From the NCBI GenBank assembly GCA_003254925.1, contig QANZ01053196.1:47376-111375 (forward strand): 64,000 nt of DNA, given 5' to 3'. The notes under the pieces were generated by a model. The model saw only the letters and a list, made by a program, of their open reading frames with translations. It ran no database searches and was not told where the DNA came from. Position 1 is the stretch's first letter; every line of letters begins with the position of its first letter. The position numbers were made by a program, and so were the translations under genes. Positions 11,365 to 24,986 of the stretch are shown piece by piece. Source of the DNA: Chamaecrista fasciculata (Eukaryota > Streptophyta > Magnoliopsida > Fabales > Fabaceae).

Positions 11365-13637
11365 ATACTATTTGTGATTTCAAAGTAAAATTCAGGCACT
11401 TTATCAAATTGTTCATTTGTCTTCTTCATAATAAATAAACATGGTCTGATTCAACTCCTATCACTCTAATAAAGTTTAATAAAATATTTTTATAAACTTC
11501 ACTTCATCACAGAATGATTAGTCTTTATAATATTGTTTTGTCAATAATAAATAAATTGTCTGATTCACCTGCTGATATTATTACGCGTAAGAACCGTGTG
11601 TGAAGTCAATGTCAAGTCTATAAAATATTATAGACGAAGGCTGAAAGGTGATCCTGATCCATATTCCATACTTATCAGAACAGATTCTTCCACAGTCAAG
11701 TTCAACTATATGAAACTATAAAAAATAACTAAGAAAGTATTGTGAGAAACTGAAAATTTTAAGTTTTGTTTTTTCTTAAATTATAAAGATACCCAACATG
11801 ATGAAAATACTGATAGGATATGCACGACCACCACCGCGTAGTCGTCACAATGAACCAATCCAATTATATGTCATAGTCATAATTTTCGGGAATTTTATTA
11901 TTTTTGTTCCTCTTAGTCGGAAATTTTATGAGTTAAGAAATAATATATGTATTGACTCTATTCTAGATTCTCATTTTGGCAGGTAATCTGTCTCTGACCA
12001 AGCAAATTTCCTTGAAGGTTCCTGGTTGCATTGTCAATACGTATTAAAACACTTCTTAATCAATAACACAAATAATCGTAATTAAAAAAAAAACAATAAA
12101 TCAAGTTTGATTGGTCTAGTGGTTAGCTCACTAGGTCGCTTAAGCAAGTGTCGGGGTTTCGACGAATCAAATATGTACCTCTAAGCCAACAAAAATTATG
12201 AACACACAAAGTAATTATATGAAAATCATGATTCTCTGATTACCAAAAAAAAAATCATGATTCTCTCAACGTATCCATTTATTTTTTCAAAAAAAAAAAA
12301 TAAATCTTTGTTGAAAATATGATATATTTAAGCGCATATGATAATTATTCAAATATTGATGAATTTTATTTTTTAATATGAAAACTATCATCTTAAACAA
12401 ATTTCTAAAATAAAAATATTTAATATGTAAAAATATTCATGTTATAAAACAAATGAAAAGTCTCTAAACATTTTCATTTTTGAATGAATACCAAGTCCAA
12501 TAATATATATATAAAGTTTAATGATAAATAGTTTGTTGACAATATAATAGGTAATAATTTTGTTCTTACATATAAAATTAATTATGCTTTTATTTAATTT
12601 TCTAATTTAATAATATTTATAAATTATTCTTTTTATATTTGATTATATTAGAATCATCTGATCAATTAGAAGTGCCATTTAACTTTTCTATAACATAACT
12701 TGAGTTGATGTCTTAGAAAAAATAATATTAAGTATATATATATATATTCTGATTATTGGCAAATCTAGCTAACATCTAATGCACCTTTTATATAAAATAA
12801 ACAATATAAGGAATTTTCAAAATTTTAAGAATGTTTTCACAATAAATGAAACCTGAAAAATTTTTAAACTAAAGACAAATCACCCACATCATTATGTAGA
12901 AAGCATTTTACGTAAGTTTTTCTCAGCTAAAGAGTGTAAAGTAAGGCGAGAGCTAGAGGAATTCTCTCAGTCTCATATCTTACATATTAATTTATGTAAA
13001 TGATTGGAAGTCTCCAAATCAAGATTGGGGTAAAAGGATTTTAAATTATCTCTTTAATTAGTAAAGCAATTCAATGCCAAATCATTTTGCCGTCCATCTC
13101 ATCGACAATTTGGAATACGACAAAGTTGCTCATAGATAAAACAAGAGTCGTACTAACTATATAGAATTGCCGTGCACAAAAAAAGTACGTGTAGTACGGC
13201 AATATCCCGTAAACAGGATAATTCATAATTCTAAGAAGCAAAGTTGGAATAATTCCGAAATCTCGATTTATTTTAATTTCGAAAAGTTAGTTGATTTTAA
13301 TTTCGAAACGTCCACTTTTTTTGGCATATCGCGCAGAAACCGCCAAAAGAATAACTAGGTTTATTTTCCCCCAAATTGACCTCGAGATAGCCCAAGGAAA
13401 ACGCTACTTGAACATGAAACATTATCACAAAGTCTCGAGTGATGGCAGAAAAAGAAGAAGAAAGACGCAACAAATTAACATGGGAAATGAGACCATTATT
13501 TCGCCTTGAAACAGGATGTTAGCCAAGTTTAATCGCGGGAATAGCTAGTCAGTACTGTGTAGTTTCCAAGAGAAAACTAAGTTTAATTAATTTTAAGCGA
13601 TAGTTGATTGATAAAAACAAGAAATGAAAGCAAATAA
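11365..13637. other. Intergenic stretch without a gene, with a SINE-like piece
   Basis: AT-rich throughout. Apart from the tRNA-like piece at 12102-12190 I see no structure. Short reading frames at 11798-11986, 13167-13358 and 13291-13509 (plus) have no recognisable protein similarity. Confidence 0.4.
12102..12190 (+). mobile_element. tRNA-derived SINE fragment
   Basis: TTGGTCTAGTGGTTAGCTC resembles a polymerase III A box and the GGGGTTTCGACGAATC stretch a degraded B box. The spacing is right for a tRNA-like SINE head and the piece does not fold into a complete tRNA. The tail is not clear. Confidence 0.45.
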
Positions 13638-14665
13638 TGTTGGAATTTTTGTGTGGATTAGCGTTAATCTATTATAAGATTAATATTTGTGTTTACTGAT
13701 TAAGTAATTAATTTATCGTAAGTCTGAATGAGAATAGATTGGGTTCATATTACTTGTGGTATTCCGTGATGGGTTGGATTATCCACAAGCCTTCCGGGAC
13801 CGGGCTAAGAACCCCAAGCCACGTCCGAAGAGTATTAGTAATTATCCCATTAAATTACTAATGCAAATATGGAGTTTGTTTGTTAAAGGGACTATTTTGT
13901 AATTATGATCAAGGACCACTTTGTAATATTCACTAATTAGTGAATTTGGCTATATATATAGCAAATGTGTTTTTCATACATGGCAGGTCATCATTTTGCT
14001 ATTGTTAGTCCCTTCTTTTCCTCCACTCCATCTTGTTTCACTCTTGGGATTGTGGCTTGAAGATCTTAGCTCCACTCAAGATCAATTTCAACTCCAGGTC
14101 AGTGATTTCGTCTCCCACATCTCGGTTTATTTCTGTCATTGTTGACACGCGTGATGCTCAGTCGGAAATCCCCACATTCAGACAATTGATTCGAAGAGTT
14201 CAACGACGTTGCGGTATGTGGTTCAAACTATGATGTACGATTTTCAGATTGTGACATTTTATAGGGTTGTATATGATGTGCGATTTTATGGGTTTACTTG
14301 ATGGGTTTGTGTATGTGTGTGTGCAACGATTTTATGGGTTTACTTTGTCAGTTTGTGTTTATTTTGGTATGTATTGAGTTATGTACGCTTTGTCCTTTAT
14401 GAGTTGTGTATGCTTTGTGCTTTGTGTTAGTGTTGTGCATGTGCTCGAGAATTGTCCTGTTAGTGCGTCAGTGAGTGGTCTTGTATGCTTTATTATATGT
14501 TATGTCAGTGACAATGCATCCCACAGACAAGATTTTTGTGTATTGTGGTCCCAAGTGTTTTGACTTGAAATTTTAATTATGTCTATTATTAAAAAACTGA
14601 GCTTTTAAGGAAATTTTAGTTGTTTATATATAGTGGTGGTTGTTGAACCCAACGAAATTTCAACA
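13638..14665 (+). mobile_element. Putative solo LTR
   Basis: The segment starts TGTTGGAATTTTTGTG and ends CGAAATTTCAACA, so the ends are TG..CA and inverted (TGTTG-AATT against AATTTCAACA). A TATA-rich stretch (TATATATATA, 13951-13960) sits in the position expected for an LTR promoter, followed by pyrimidine-rich sequence. There is no primer-binding site after the right end and no second copy in the window. No clear 5-bp target duplication, so this remains tentative. Confidence 0.5.
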
Positions 14666-15989
14666 CACCTGATACTTGTGGCATGTCCAAAATCGCCTTC
14701 CAAAACTGCCAGTTTTCTAAGCTGTTCGCATGACTACAAATTAGCCACACATACAACGCGGCACATCGCGACCACAAAATGAAAATGATGAAGTTGAAGA
14801 TGAATGTGAACCAGATGCCATGAGGTCGTTAAAGTAAAAGGAAGAAGAATATGGCGGAAGTGAAGTCGAGTGCTGCACCGAATGAAGAAAAAGGATGAAG
14901 GTGAAGGGTGATTAAGGTTCACGAGGATTTAAAATGGTAAAGAATTGGGGATATAGCACCGCATGTGTTCCTCACGTGCGTTTTTTTAAGCAATTTTGAT
15001 GGAAATAAAAAAGTTCAAGTATTGAAAGTGGCTAATGATAGAACACACAGATACTTAAAGTGAGACTTTTTAAACCACACTGCAGTGATATGAAATTGAG
15101 CCTAACCACAAGTACGTTTTTTTTGTAATTTACCCTTAAAACCAAGTAGAACATACTACTAACAAACGTTTATCACTTGAGCTTTTACGTTGACATTGAA
15201 AGGAAGTTGAATAAAACACATTAAATAAGATTGACAGATTTCTGAATTCTGATAGTATCAGTAAATTGCTTAATATAGACTAAATGATTAACAAATATTA
15301 CCTAAAATTTCTTAAAGCATTCCAATGTCCTTATTTTCATGACTGTTTTATAGAACAGATTCATATTATGATGATATATGGAATATATACAAAGTACAAA
15401 CACACATACATGTAGCTAATGAGTAATTTAATATGTATTTGCAACTATTTTCCAATAAAAAATCATCGGATGCATGATGCTTGGGCAAGTAAATTAAATT
15501 CCCTCACTACATCAGTCCAGCCCATATCGTTTCTGAACTAGAATAAAATAAATTAAAATAAGTTTTTAATCATATAAAAATTTTAAAAAAATAAAAAACT
15601 ACAATTTTAAGATACAACAGAATTCCTAAATTCCAAATTGAGCCCTCCCACACAAAGATACCTTCTTCCAATCATTAACAGCTGACATGCTGACAATTAG
15701 ACAGCAATATCTTAGAGGACGCCACCATCTATGAAAAACTGCATCTACAAGTTGCAGGACCCACTCAATACTTTCTTCCATTTGGAGGACGTGAGAGGAG
15801 AGAGAATACCATGAACCGATAAAAGTTTAATCTTTAAAACTGCGCAAAGCTTGGCAGATGTAATGAAGAATCGTCTCTGTACAAAGAAAAAAAATTGTAA
15901 TCCTCACAGCAGTATCAGACAATTTACCGCCATAAGAAATCATGAATTAAAACGAAGCACTTCTTCCATTCTCAGTGGGGGGTGTGTAA
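14666..15989. other. Intergenic stretch without a gene
   Basis: No recognisable coding or structural feature. Reading frames here are short, low-complexity and without similarity. The right part includes the 3' flank of the mitochondrial carrier gene. Confidence 0.4.
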
Positions 15990-18900
15990 CTATGAAGTAG
16001 CAGCAATATCTGCTAAAAGCAACTTCAGTGCCTCGTAGGTCATAAAACAGATGCCTACACCAGGCACCACCTTGTAATATTCAGGCAAAATTCCTCTGTA
16101 TAAGCCTCGCAAACCTTCTGTCCGGATTATGTGCCTGAACACACCAAAGAGGCCCGTCGTATAAACACGGGCTCGCCCACCAGCCCCCTCGAGTTGCTTA
16201 CGTCGCCTCACAAGATCCAAGGGAAATGTGGCTGCATAAAATAAGCTCAGATGAAATTGAACTACTCATTCTAGTATATATCATATATTAGGTTGCTCTT
16301 GAATCCATTTTTTCTCACCATACATCACATGCTCAAGTGGATCACCAAAGTCTAAATAAACTAAATAACCAGAAACTCAAATAAATGAAAAATTTTGGAG
16401 GAACTAAGTCATGTAAAGCATGTAAAGAACATGAGGATCTTAAAAGTAATGAACATGGGGATGGAGATATCTCAGAATATGCCCAGTAAGCAGCTTTACT
16501 CTCATGAGCTTGTTATTTCTCACCAAGAAAGTCATTGATAAAAATTAAATCTTACAATTGACGGAATTTAACAGAGTAAAATCATTAACAAAATTATTAT
16601 AACAAGGAAAGAGGCAATGTAAAACATACAGACCACAGCCTTACCTGGAAACAGAAATTGTGTAGCAGAGTGGCAAAATACCTTTATGACAAATTTGATG
16701 AATGCACTACTAGGTTTCATTTGCATAAATACTCTAGGTAGCTGTAGTCAGTGACCGTAAAATACAGTCTTGGACTCACTTACCAATAAATAAAATTTGG
16801 TTTTTCTCCAATGAAAAAGTAAACATCAGTTTTTTTCTTTTCCTGAATTGACAATTTCATCTTTTTTTTTTTCTAATTTACTTCTGTCATGACTCATGAG
16901 AAACTAATTTTCTAAATTGACAATTTCATCCTTTTATCAATAAACTATTTTTTATGTACTTTTGCCATGACTCAAGGATTTTGCCAGGACTCGAGAAACT
17001 ATTTTGGTCAATTTTATCCTTTGCTTTTACTTTTACCATCATAGATATGCAAGAGCAGCAGGCTTCAAGGATTTTGATACCCATCCAAACAGCAGGTCAA
17101 CAAAGCTTATGTGAGACGCATACCAGAAAGAGAACACCTCTCACATTTGACAACTGAGGATGATATAGCCATATAAGTTCATCCAAGTAATGCCACCCCA
17201 TGATGTAATCCACTGCACAGCTTGGGGAGACATGTCATAGAATAAAAGTTGGGAAGATGATCACTTGATTAAGATCTTTAGACAATAATAAAGTTGCAGA
17301 AAGAAAGAAAAAAAGGGTTTTCTTTTTGTTGTCTTCCTTACTAAATTCTCATAAGCCACATTAAGAACAACTCCAACCTGGTCCCTGGTTCTAGGGGTCA
17401 GTCTGGTTAGATACTTGGTGCAGCTACTGCACCAAACCCTCTTTCTCTGCATCAAAACCATAGTAAACCACTAACACATTAACTTCTTTAACATCCTTTA
17501 GTTGAGCATATTCATCAGTTTAACTAAAGGGTTTTGAAGTGTAATCACACATTTGATAAATATTTTATACAATCACTCTGGAGTATTCAGACGCCATACA
17601 TAGAAAGCATTGCAAATTGCAAATACTAAAAAAGAAGTGCTCATCAAATATTTGTTATAACTAGCAGAAGACAAACTCTTCAATTTACATGGCATAAGAA
17701 ATAAAGTATTTCACAACCACAACAAAATGCACAATATATAAAGGTTGACAATGGAGAAAATAACCTAAAATAGGATGAAAAGCAAAACTATTAGGTTTAG
17801 CGTTTTGGGCGAGAAGAAAAACCATAAGTGTGAGTTATTAATGCCTTTAGATCACTCACCTGTTGATGATGCAATGCCTGATAGACTGCCACAGGCCAGA
17901 CTGACAAGAACAGGTGAATCACAGGACCTGGTGTTCAACATGAAAAATATGAACTAGCTATGTAATCGACTTAGGGAAAAAAAATATGTTACATCAAACT
18001 GCTGAATTAGTTAATGGACTGATTACCTATTTGACTGCCATATAGATCTCAAGGTTTCGTACACAGAGAAGCTGATTGCTATATTGGGTCCAACACCCTG
18101 CAATAGCACCGGAGTTGCAGTCAATTACACAAGATAGAGAGGTCATCCGCTTCCAGTAATATTAAATCTAATAATAACAACATACCAAGAGTGTAGCTCC
18201 AAGTCCCTTATAAAGGCCAAATATCCCTTCTTCCTTGGTAATAGTCGTTAAAGTATGCCAGATACCTCTATAGTAGATAACATTTGTCTGCATATTACAT
18301 AGTTTAATTTAATGAATTAAAATACCCAAGATAATCAAATTTAATTTAGTGTTCCTTTTTTTCGATAAGCTGGTTTTGAAAAATGAAAATATCAAACTCA
18401 AATTTATCAAGGTTTCAAGCATCTAAGAGACTAAGACCACCTAAGACTACTTATGCTGTTATGCAACTAGTTCTACTAAGAAAGTGGCAAAATAACATCA
18501 ACTTGTAGAGAAGCTCAAGCACAGGGGGCCAGACACCCATCCAATAAGAGAAGAAAAGTTAATTTTTTTTTTGAAAAAAAAAAAGCAAATGAAGCAAAAA
18601 TCTTTGAAGTTTAATCTTACCTGAGCAGCAAGGCGTGTTCTAACAAGATCCAAGGGATAAGTAGCAGTAGCAGCAGTTATTCCTGCCAGGCCACCACCTA
18701 CGAAATGTATGGAAAGGTCTGCACTTGCATTATCCCTATGACTTTGAAATCCTGGAATTGTCCTTAAAAACTGCATAAATAAAATATTAAATATCAATCA
18801 ACATGAAGATAAGAATACTTATAAATGCAGTTTTTCCTTCTATCACAGTCTTATGAAGATAAATATTTATATCAGACTAGTGGCAACCTTCTTGTAGTGC

Positions 18901-19981
18901 TCGTATGCATAAAAGTTTACTGAGGAATAAGGTATACGGTGAGCAATTGTAACCAGATTTCCTTTCCAGAAAGCTCTAAATCCCTCTTCATTAATAATTC
19001 TCGAAGCCTCGTGCCATATGCTGGCCTTTCTCAATGTTGCAACATTGGAGTGCATACCTTGAATCTGAAAGCATTGAATAACTTAGAAAAACAGAAAACT
19101 AGTCAGAGGCCACATAAACTGATAATAAAGTTCTAGTTCTACCAGTCACCAAGCCCGAGAGCACACTGGTTCCTGAACTCAAACAACTAGTGGAGGCAGG
19201 CCATAAAGACCATATCAGAGTGTAGATCAGTAATATTATGGTCATGCTTTTCAGGGATCTAGTCCAGTCAGGTCTTAAAACTCAAAACTCACACTCTATC
19301 AATATCAAGTCCACTGATATCAAAAATTGAGAACCCTACAATTCTCTCAACTACCAAAAAAAAAAAAAAAAACTACCATTCTCCCCACCCACACCATNAA
19401 AAAAAAACCCTACCATTCTCCCCACCCACACCATTATTTGGCTTCTCGATTAAGCCTCAATCTTGATCTTTCCCCATAACTGCTACTCATCAGATAATTA
19501 GCAAACAAATATAGAGCAGTTGAATGAACAAACGTTAGAAGCTTCCATTTATTCTGTTTTCTCTTTAGCTAGATCAAAGGTCTCCCTAGGGACCAAAACG
19601 TAGAAGTTACTGAAAAGGCCGATAGATAACTCAAAAACCATGTGCACAGCCAACATTTTTTTCTCATGAAGAAGAAAAGAGGGCGAAAACTTGCGATCCA
19701 GCAGCCGGAATCGATTGAAAATCATGTTAGCCTACCGATTATACAAAATTACAAACCTGAAAGAGTATGGTGAGTCGAGCAAGAGGCGCCGTACACGTCT
19801 TGCTAAAAGCGCCTGCAACGCCGCCAGCAAGAAGCTGCGAAATAGTCCCAATCTGAGACTGCTGTTGCTGCGCCAACTTCCTGACGCTACCACCATCGAC
19901 GGAAACGCCTCCACGATTCGAATTGATACCTCTCTGGTGACCCCCTTCTACCACCACACCAACCCTAGCCTCCGTTTGCAT
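15990..19981 (-). CDS. Mitochondrial carrier family (SLC25) protein
   Basis: An inner-membrane solute carrier; the substrate is unknown. Seven exons with GT-AG junctions and continuous phase: complement of 19757-19981, 18888-19064, 18621-18770, 18186-18287, 18027-18097, 17860-17927 and 15990-16231, giving 344 residues, a normal length. Three carrier repeats are visible by their helix motifs: CTAPLARL in repeat 1, TYPLDLVRTRLAAQ in repeat 2 and TFPLDLVRRR in repeat 3. The N-terminus is Gly/Gln-rich. I chose the ATG at 19979-19981 (MQTEARVG) because related Arabidopsis proteins begin there; an upstream in-frame ATG at 20011 would add ten residues. Closest relatives that I recall are Arabidopsis At3g53940 and At2g37890. 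No calcium-binding N-terminal domain is present. The gene appears intact. Confidence 0.93.
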
Positions 19982-20403
19982 GTTCAATTTCTGTTCTCTT
20001 TCCCAAATCACAGGTTCAACTTTGCCCTAGAGTTTCCAAAAGCGGTAAATCGGTGAAAAAAAGACGAGCCCTGATTATCAGAAGACGTTGAAACACAGGT
20101 TTGCCATCATCGTTGTTGCTGCAGTTTTCGCAACTCCTTCTGGCTGTGTGGAGTTTGAAAGAGAAGAGAGGGTGAGGGACTACTAAAACGACTTCGTAAG
20201 AATCTCGGGTTGGTTTACGAGGAAATAAAATGAAAGCAATTGATGGAATTATTAGAGTAGTGAGTAGTTTTCGCCTTGGTGATCGACAACTTACCGACCC
20301 ATGATTTGTGTTTGGTGCGGTCGGTTGTAGGGTGCTTTTACCGACCCATGAAAGCACCCTTATCTATACTATCTATATCTATACTTCTATACTATATTAT
20401 ATA
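19982..20403 (-). promoter_or_regulatory. 5' flank and leader of the mitochondrial carrier gene
   Basis: The ~400 bp before the start codon are less AT-rich than their surroundings and contain no repeat. They end where a transposon fragment begins at about 20404. The minus-strand reading frame at 20016-20357 overlaps the presumed leader and has no recognisable similarity. No clear TATA box was identified. Confidence 0.35.
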
Positions 20404-20600
20404 GGGTAAATTGCAATTTGGTACCCTGTGGTTAGGGGCGGTTCCCCTTTGGTACCCTGAAAGAAAAATTTTTGCATTGTGGTACCCCGTGGTTTGCTCC
20501 GTTAGCGATTTGGTCCCCTGAGGTTTTTTTCTGTTGGGATTTAACGGCAAATGTTAGTTAAAATGTCAAAAATCTCCCAAAAAGTCTTCTNATAATGTTC
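20404..20600. repeat. Fragment of a 'gggtaaattgcaatttggtacc' type element
   Basis: Starts GGGTAAATTGCAATTTGGTACC and continues with repeated 'tttggtaccctg' phrases, as in the left arm of the foldback elements of this window. The matching inverted arm is missing. It includes one ambiguous base at 20591. Confidence 0.45.
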
Positions 20601-20992
20601 TTTTTTGGTTGGTAAAAAATAATTAAATTAAAAAAAAAATTTATAAAGATGTGGAACTTGATAATTGGTTAACTGTAAAGATAATGGGAGAGAGAAAGTA
20701 GTAGATGAGATTTAAGAAAGTGAAAACTTCTTATTTGGTTTTTTAATTTTCACACTTCTAACGATTTAATCCTTGAATAATTTGGAAATGGATCAGCTGA
20801 ATTATGTTGGCTGAAGTTTTGCTAAATTATCATTTCCTAACCATTGGATCAGTTGACTAAGACTTTATGTGTTGACTTTTAAATTAAATCAATGGTGCAG
20901 ATGAAATACTTTAGCAATCCTACTTTAGCTGAACCACTCCCGAATAATTTATACTATTTAGTCACTGAATAACCACAAATATCAAATCAAAC
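20601..20992. other. Stretch without a gene
   Basis: AT-rich. It contains TGGCTGAAGTTTTGCTAAATTATC at about 20808 and an approximate inverse later (TACTTTAGCAATCC..AGCTGAACCA near 20907-20937), suggesting a degraded TIR element. Nothing else seen. Confidence 0.3.
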
Positions 20993-20997
20993 GTTAT

Positions 20998-22318
20998 TGA
21001 TAAGTCTGTTATTTTGCCTATTTTTAAGGGATAATTACTAATTTATTTGTATTCAAATTATGATTTTATCCCACTATATCTTAATTATTTGATTTTCCCC
21101 GTTATCCTAATTTTAAATTCAAAATATGATATCTTGTGTTTAAATTTGATATTTTGTAAATATCATATCTTTTAAATTTAGGATGTGAGCTTATATTCTG
21201 AAATTCACCTTACATATCAGATTTCAGTCTCAAAGATGGTTCAAATCAAAGATTTCAATCTCAAAGATATCTCAAATCAAGAAGATTCAATTTCAAGATC
21301 TCCAAAATCAAGAGATATTTTCGTGGAGCACAAGTCTTGCCCAAAACTCAAGAGATATCTACGTGGAGCACAAGTCTTGCCCAAGACTTAAGCGCAGATT
21401 CTCAGTTTTGAATTTTAAAATCAGATTTTGTAATCTTTTCAGTTGTGGGGACTCTATAGCTCGAATTATGAAGGTTGAGAAGGATATTAGGGTTAGAGAA
21501 ACATTATAAATACTCCTCTCTAGTTAGTGAATAGGGGGATCCAATCTCGGATCATCTATCTCTCTTCTTCTCTCAAGGCCCTGTGTGGTTAATTCTTTTC
21601 TCTTGGCTTAGGATTAATTCTGATTGGATGTTTCAACACTTGTGAGATCATGTTTTTATTTGTTTTCATCGTTTTATAATATTTTCTCTTTTCCTGTTTC
21701 GCTTTTAATTGTTTTCAAGTTGTCTATTCAACTAATTTCTAGTTGTCTAATTGATTTGTTAACATAATGCTAGGTGCTCTTGTTGATTCGTAATTAATAA
21801 GTTCATCACTAAGTAGTAACTAAGATGGTCATACCATGTTAGGGAGAAGAAAATCTAAGCAAGTAATTTCGTAAATTAATTGTTTAGGGTTAATATCTTT
21901 CGGGTCTTAATTCTGTTAATTTAGATTGAATTGTCGATCGTGTCGGATTCGTCTAGTTAATAAGTGATTAAATTGGGTACGTTATCCTTTAATCAACTTT
22001 GAAGAAAGAGTGATTTCACTTGTGATTTCGTTAACCTATTTGAATTTGATGAAAAATTATCTTTGGTATCAATGATCAAGTGTGAGACTCCATGAAGATT
22101 AACCTTAGCCAAACCCTCATCTATTTTTATCGTTGTTTTGTTATTTTATATTCAGTTTTCACATTTTGTCTTTTGTTTCCTGTTTTCTTTAGATTTGGTT
22201 GATAAACTTTAGACAATGCTAGTCTCTGTGGATCGACCCTGTTCTCACCCTTACTATAATTTATTATTTTAGTGTGTAGAATCAGGTTAATTATTTTTGG
22301 TGGATTCGACACCCATCA
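20998..22318 (+). mobile_element. Solo LTR (Ty3/gypsy-type) with 5-bp target duplication
   Basis: Starts TGATAAGTCTGTTATTTTG and ends GGATTCGACACCCATCA (TG..CA). It is flanked by perfect GTTAT duplications (20993-20997 and 22319-22323), which marks a clean insertion and later loss of the internal region by LTR-LTR recombination. A related LTR with a tRNA-Asp primer site lies at 28414-29929, which supports the gypsy assignment. No coding capacity. Confidence 0.85.
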
Positions 22319-22323
22319 GTTAT

Positions 22324-23126
22324 ATACATATTTTTGTGCCCGTTAAGGCACGGAAAGCCCCTAGTATTATATAAGTGTAAGAGGTGTTTTGATTGATCAA
22401 AATTAATTTTATTTTAAAATATTAAAAGAGAAAAAAATAATGGAGAGAGTTAGGTAACTTTCCACTATTTTAATGGCTACAAAAAAAAAGTTCTCACAAT
22501 ATCAAATAAAAAAATTATTAAAAAATATATATTACAAAAAAACTTAAATTTTATTAAAAGTATAAATTTTTAAAAAAATATTTAAATTTTAATAATTATT
22601 AAATTTAAATTAATCTTTGCATGCCCATTAGGGGGCATGTAAAGCACACAAGTATTTATATAATCACGAGTTTCTCTTATTTATCGGTGTAATAGTTTAA
22701 TTTTATTTTGATAAAGAGCAAAGAGTTAAAATTCTCATGATGATATTTGTTAGTTAAAGTGTAGCATTACGAAAAGAGAGTTATACTTTTTGGTTTAATG
22801 GTAAGCACTTGAACCTTAACAATTAATATTAGAGCAAAAATCAAAGATTCTATTCCCAAAAAGAAAATTGCTGAAAGAAAAATTATTAGCCAAAATATGA
22901 CATCAATTGCCTTATAATAGAAACTCAAGTGTGAAATTAAGTCGCTATAACTTTTAGCCTGATAATAAACGGTTGCTGTTAACCATATCAATTTCAAAGT
23001 CGAACTCAAATCCTCCATTTGGAGATCTGACTTACCCACTATAACAAATCTAAGATGAGATATTTCTTTCTTCGAAGGAAAGCTACTGTGAGTACTGTGG
23101 ACCCCAAAGCAAAAGATGAAGCCCCT
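22324..23126. other. Stretch without a gene
   Basis: AT-rich. A tRNA-like phrase (TTTGGTTTAATGGTAAGCAC at about 22789) may be a SINE remnant. The minus-strand frame at 22767-23180 has two hydrophobic stretches but no recognisable family. Confidence 0.3.
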
Positions 23127-23246
23127 TTGGTCCAAACATTTCTTTTCTTTTCTTTTATTGTTGAAACTTAAAATAAACATTCCGTTTATAACATTTTAAT
23201 ATTTTTGTAAAATTGTGGACTAAAGAATTTAATGTGTAATAAATTT
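23127..23246 (+). repeat. 120-bp direct repeat, left copy
   Basis: Identical to 24987-25106 except for one base. The two copies flank a ~1.7-kb TIR element that contains a sequence gap. Confidence 0.85.
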
Positions 23247-24945
23247 GGAGCCTTTCTATCTCAATCCAATCTCATCTTAGATGTTAAGATGAGATGATGT
23301 TGTAATGGGATGAGATGAAATAATATATTGATATTTGGATGATTTGAGATAAATTGATGTTAAATAGGATGTGAAATTATATAAAAGGGTATGTAATGAT
23401 TGTGGTTAGGTGAAATAGGTTGTTGGATTTATTTATTTTGTATAGGGGTATAAATGGTAAGAAATAATGAAATAAGATTGAGATATTGAGATGAGATGAG
23501 ATGAGATGAGATGATAGATATTTGGTGGTGGGATGGATGAGATGATATTGAGATTAGATGCTCTTGGAAAACGTGAAGATGAGATCTTTTTGGATGAAGG
23601 GTTTAGTGTCCATCTCATTAGATGAGATGATGGACCAAAATGAAAATAATATTAAAATTATTTTAAGATTATAATTTGCTCCATAAATTTGAATCGGTCC
23701 AATTAATTGATCCCTAACATGTGTATATGATAACTCGGGGACCGTAGAAAATCACAGCTATCAATAATCGAGTCTATTTATGAAATTCAACTACCAAAAA
23801 ATAATAAACAATAGTTTGGGGACTAGAATGCAACTAACATGAAAATTATTGTAAACATACAATTTGGTCCACAACTTTGTATCGTTCCAATGAATCGGTC
23901 CATAACTAATCTCGTAGTTTGATAAACAAAATAAGACCGAAAATAGTTTTATTATTGAAACGAAACTAATCTCATAGTTTAAGGATCAGACTACCAACAA
24001 TGCCAACAAATGGGAAGATAAAAAATTATTTTAACTCTTTTTAATTTTTACACAAAACTTTATAAAATATATTGAAAAAAAAAGTATGGATTGAATTGTA
24101 TAATAGTAAAAAACATATAGGAATGTTGCAGTTTGGACTAAAAAATATAACAAATATTTTTCAGACCAAAATGCAACTCATCTCATAATTTGAGTAAAAA
24201 ATCTAACCATAAATAGTTTTATGACCGAAACAAATAGAAGAACATTGAGACAATAAAAAACAAAACAACATTGCAATTTTTTGGCTACCCATGATTCGAA
24301 CAAAAAAAAATAACTGACATGTGGAAACTTGCGTATTTTTCCAACAAAAAAATAACCGTTATTTCGGGATTATCCACAACGTGTATAATCATCGGATGAT
24401 TTTGGACATGAATATAGAACAAAAAATAGTTTGAGGACCAAAATGAAATTAATTGCATAGTTTGAGGAAAAGAAACTAAACAAAAAATAGTTTTAGGAGC
24501 CAANNNNNNNNNNNNNNNNNTATATATATATTTGAGAATTGAGAATGAGAGAGATATAATATATATATATATATAATAACAATATATTTGAAAGAAAGAT
24601 GTGTGTGAAGGAGAGAGAGAGGTGAAATTGAAAAAGAAAAAAATTGATAAGAAATGATAGATAGTGAGAGAAAATTATAAGTGTAATAAACGAGGGTATG
24701 TAAAATTACTATTTTGTCTAATTGTTTTTTTTTATATTTGTATTAGAGTATAGGTAATTATAGGTATATGAGTAGGGATAGTTTAGTAAATGTAAGAAAA
24801 AATGAGATGATGTTGTGGATGAGATGATGATGTCAATGAGATAAGATGAGATGAAAGCTTCACCAAATACTCAACCAGTACTATTCATCCAATTCTAAAA
24901 TGAGATAATGTTGAGATGAGATGATATTGGAATTAAGAGGCTCCC
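23247..24945. mobile_element. Non-autonomous TIR element containing an assembly gap
   Basis: The left end reads GGAGCCTTTCTATCTCAATC and the right end is the inverse of GGAGCCTCTTAATTCCAATA. Both subterminal regions are rich in GATGAGATGAGATGATG repeats in opposite orientation. The interior contains degraded 'gaccaaaatgcaact' phrases and a run of 17 undetermined bases (24504-24520) followed by an AT microsatellite. No transposase. The interior may be incomplete because of the gap. Confidence 0.6.
24504..24520. other. Assembly gap (17 N)
   Basis: Seventeen undetermined bases followed directly by (TA)n. Single ambiguous bases also occur at 2166, 19398, 20591 and 26653. Confidence 0.99.
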
Positions 24946-24986
24946 AAACAAGCCCTAAGCATAGGAGCTACTGAAGCTCTCTCTCA

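Noticed and set aside
12102-12190. tRNA gene
   Set aside because: Only the A-box and a degraded B-box are present and no cloverleaf can be drawn; a SINE remnant explains it better.
19340-19440. Duplicated ~38-bp CCATTCTCCCCACCCACACCAT segment with A-runs and one N in carrier intron 1
   Set aside because: A short local tandem duplication or assembly slip beside poly(A); no sign of function.
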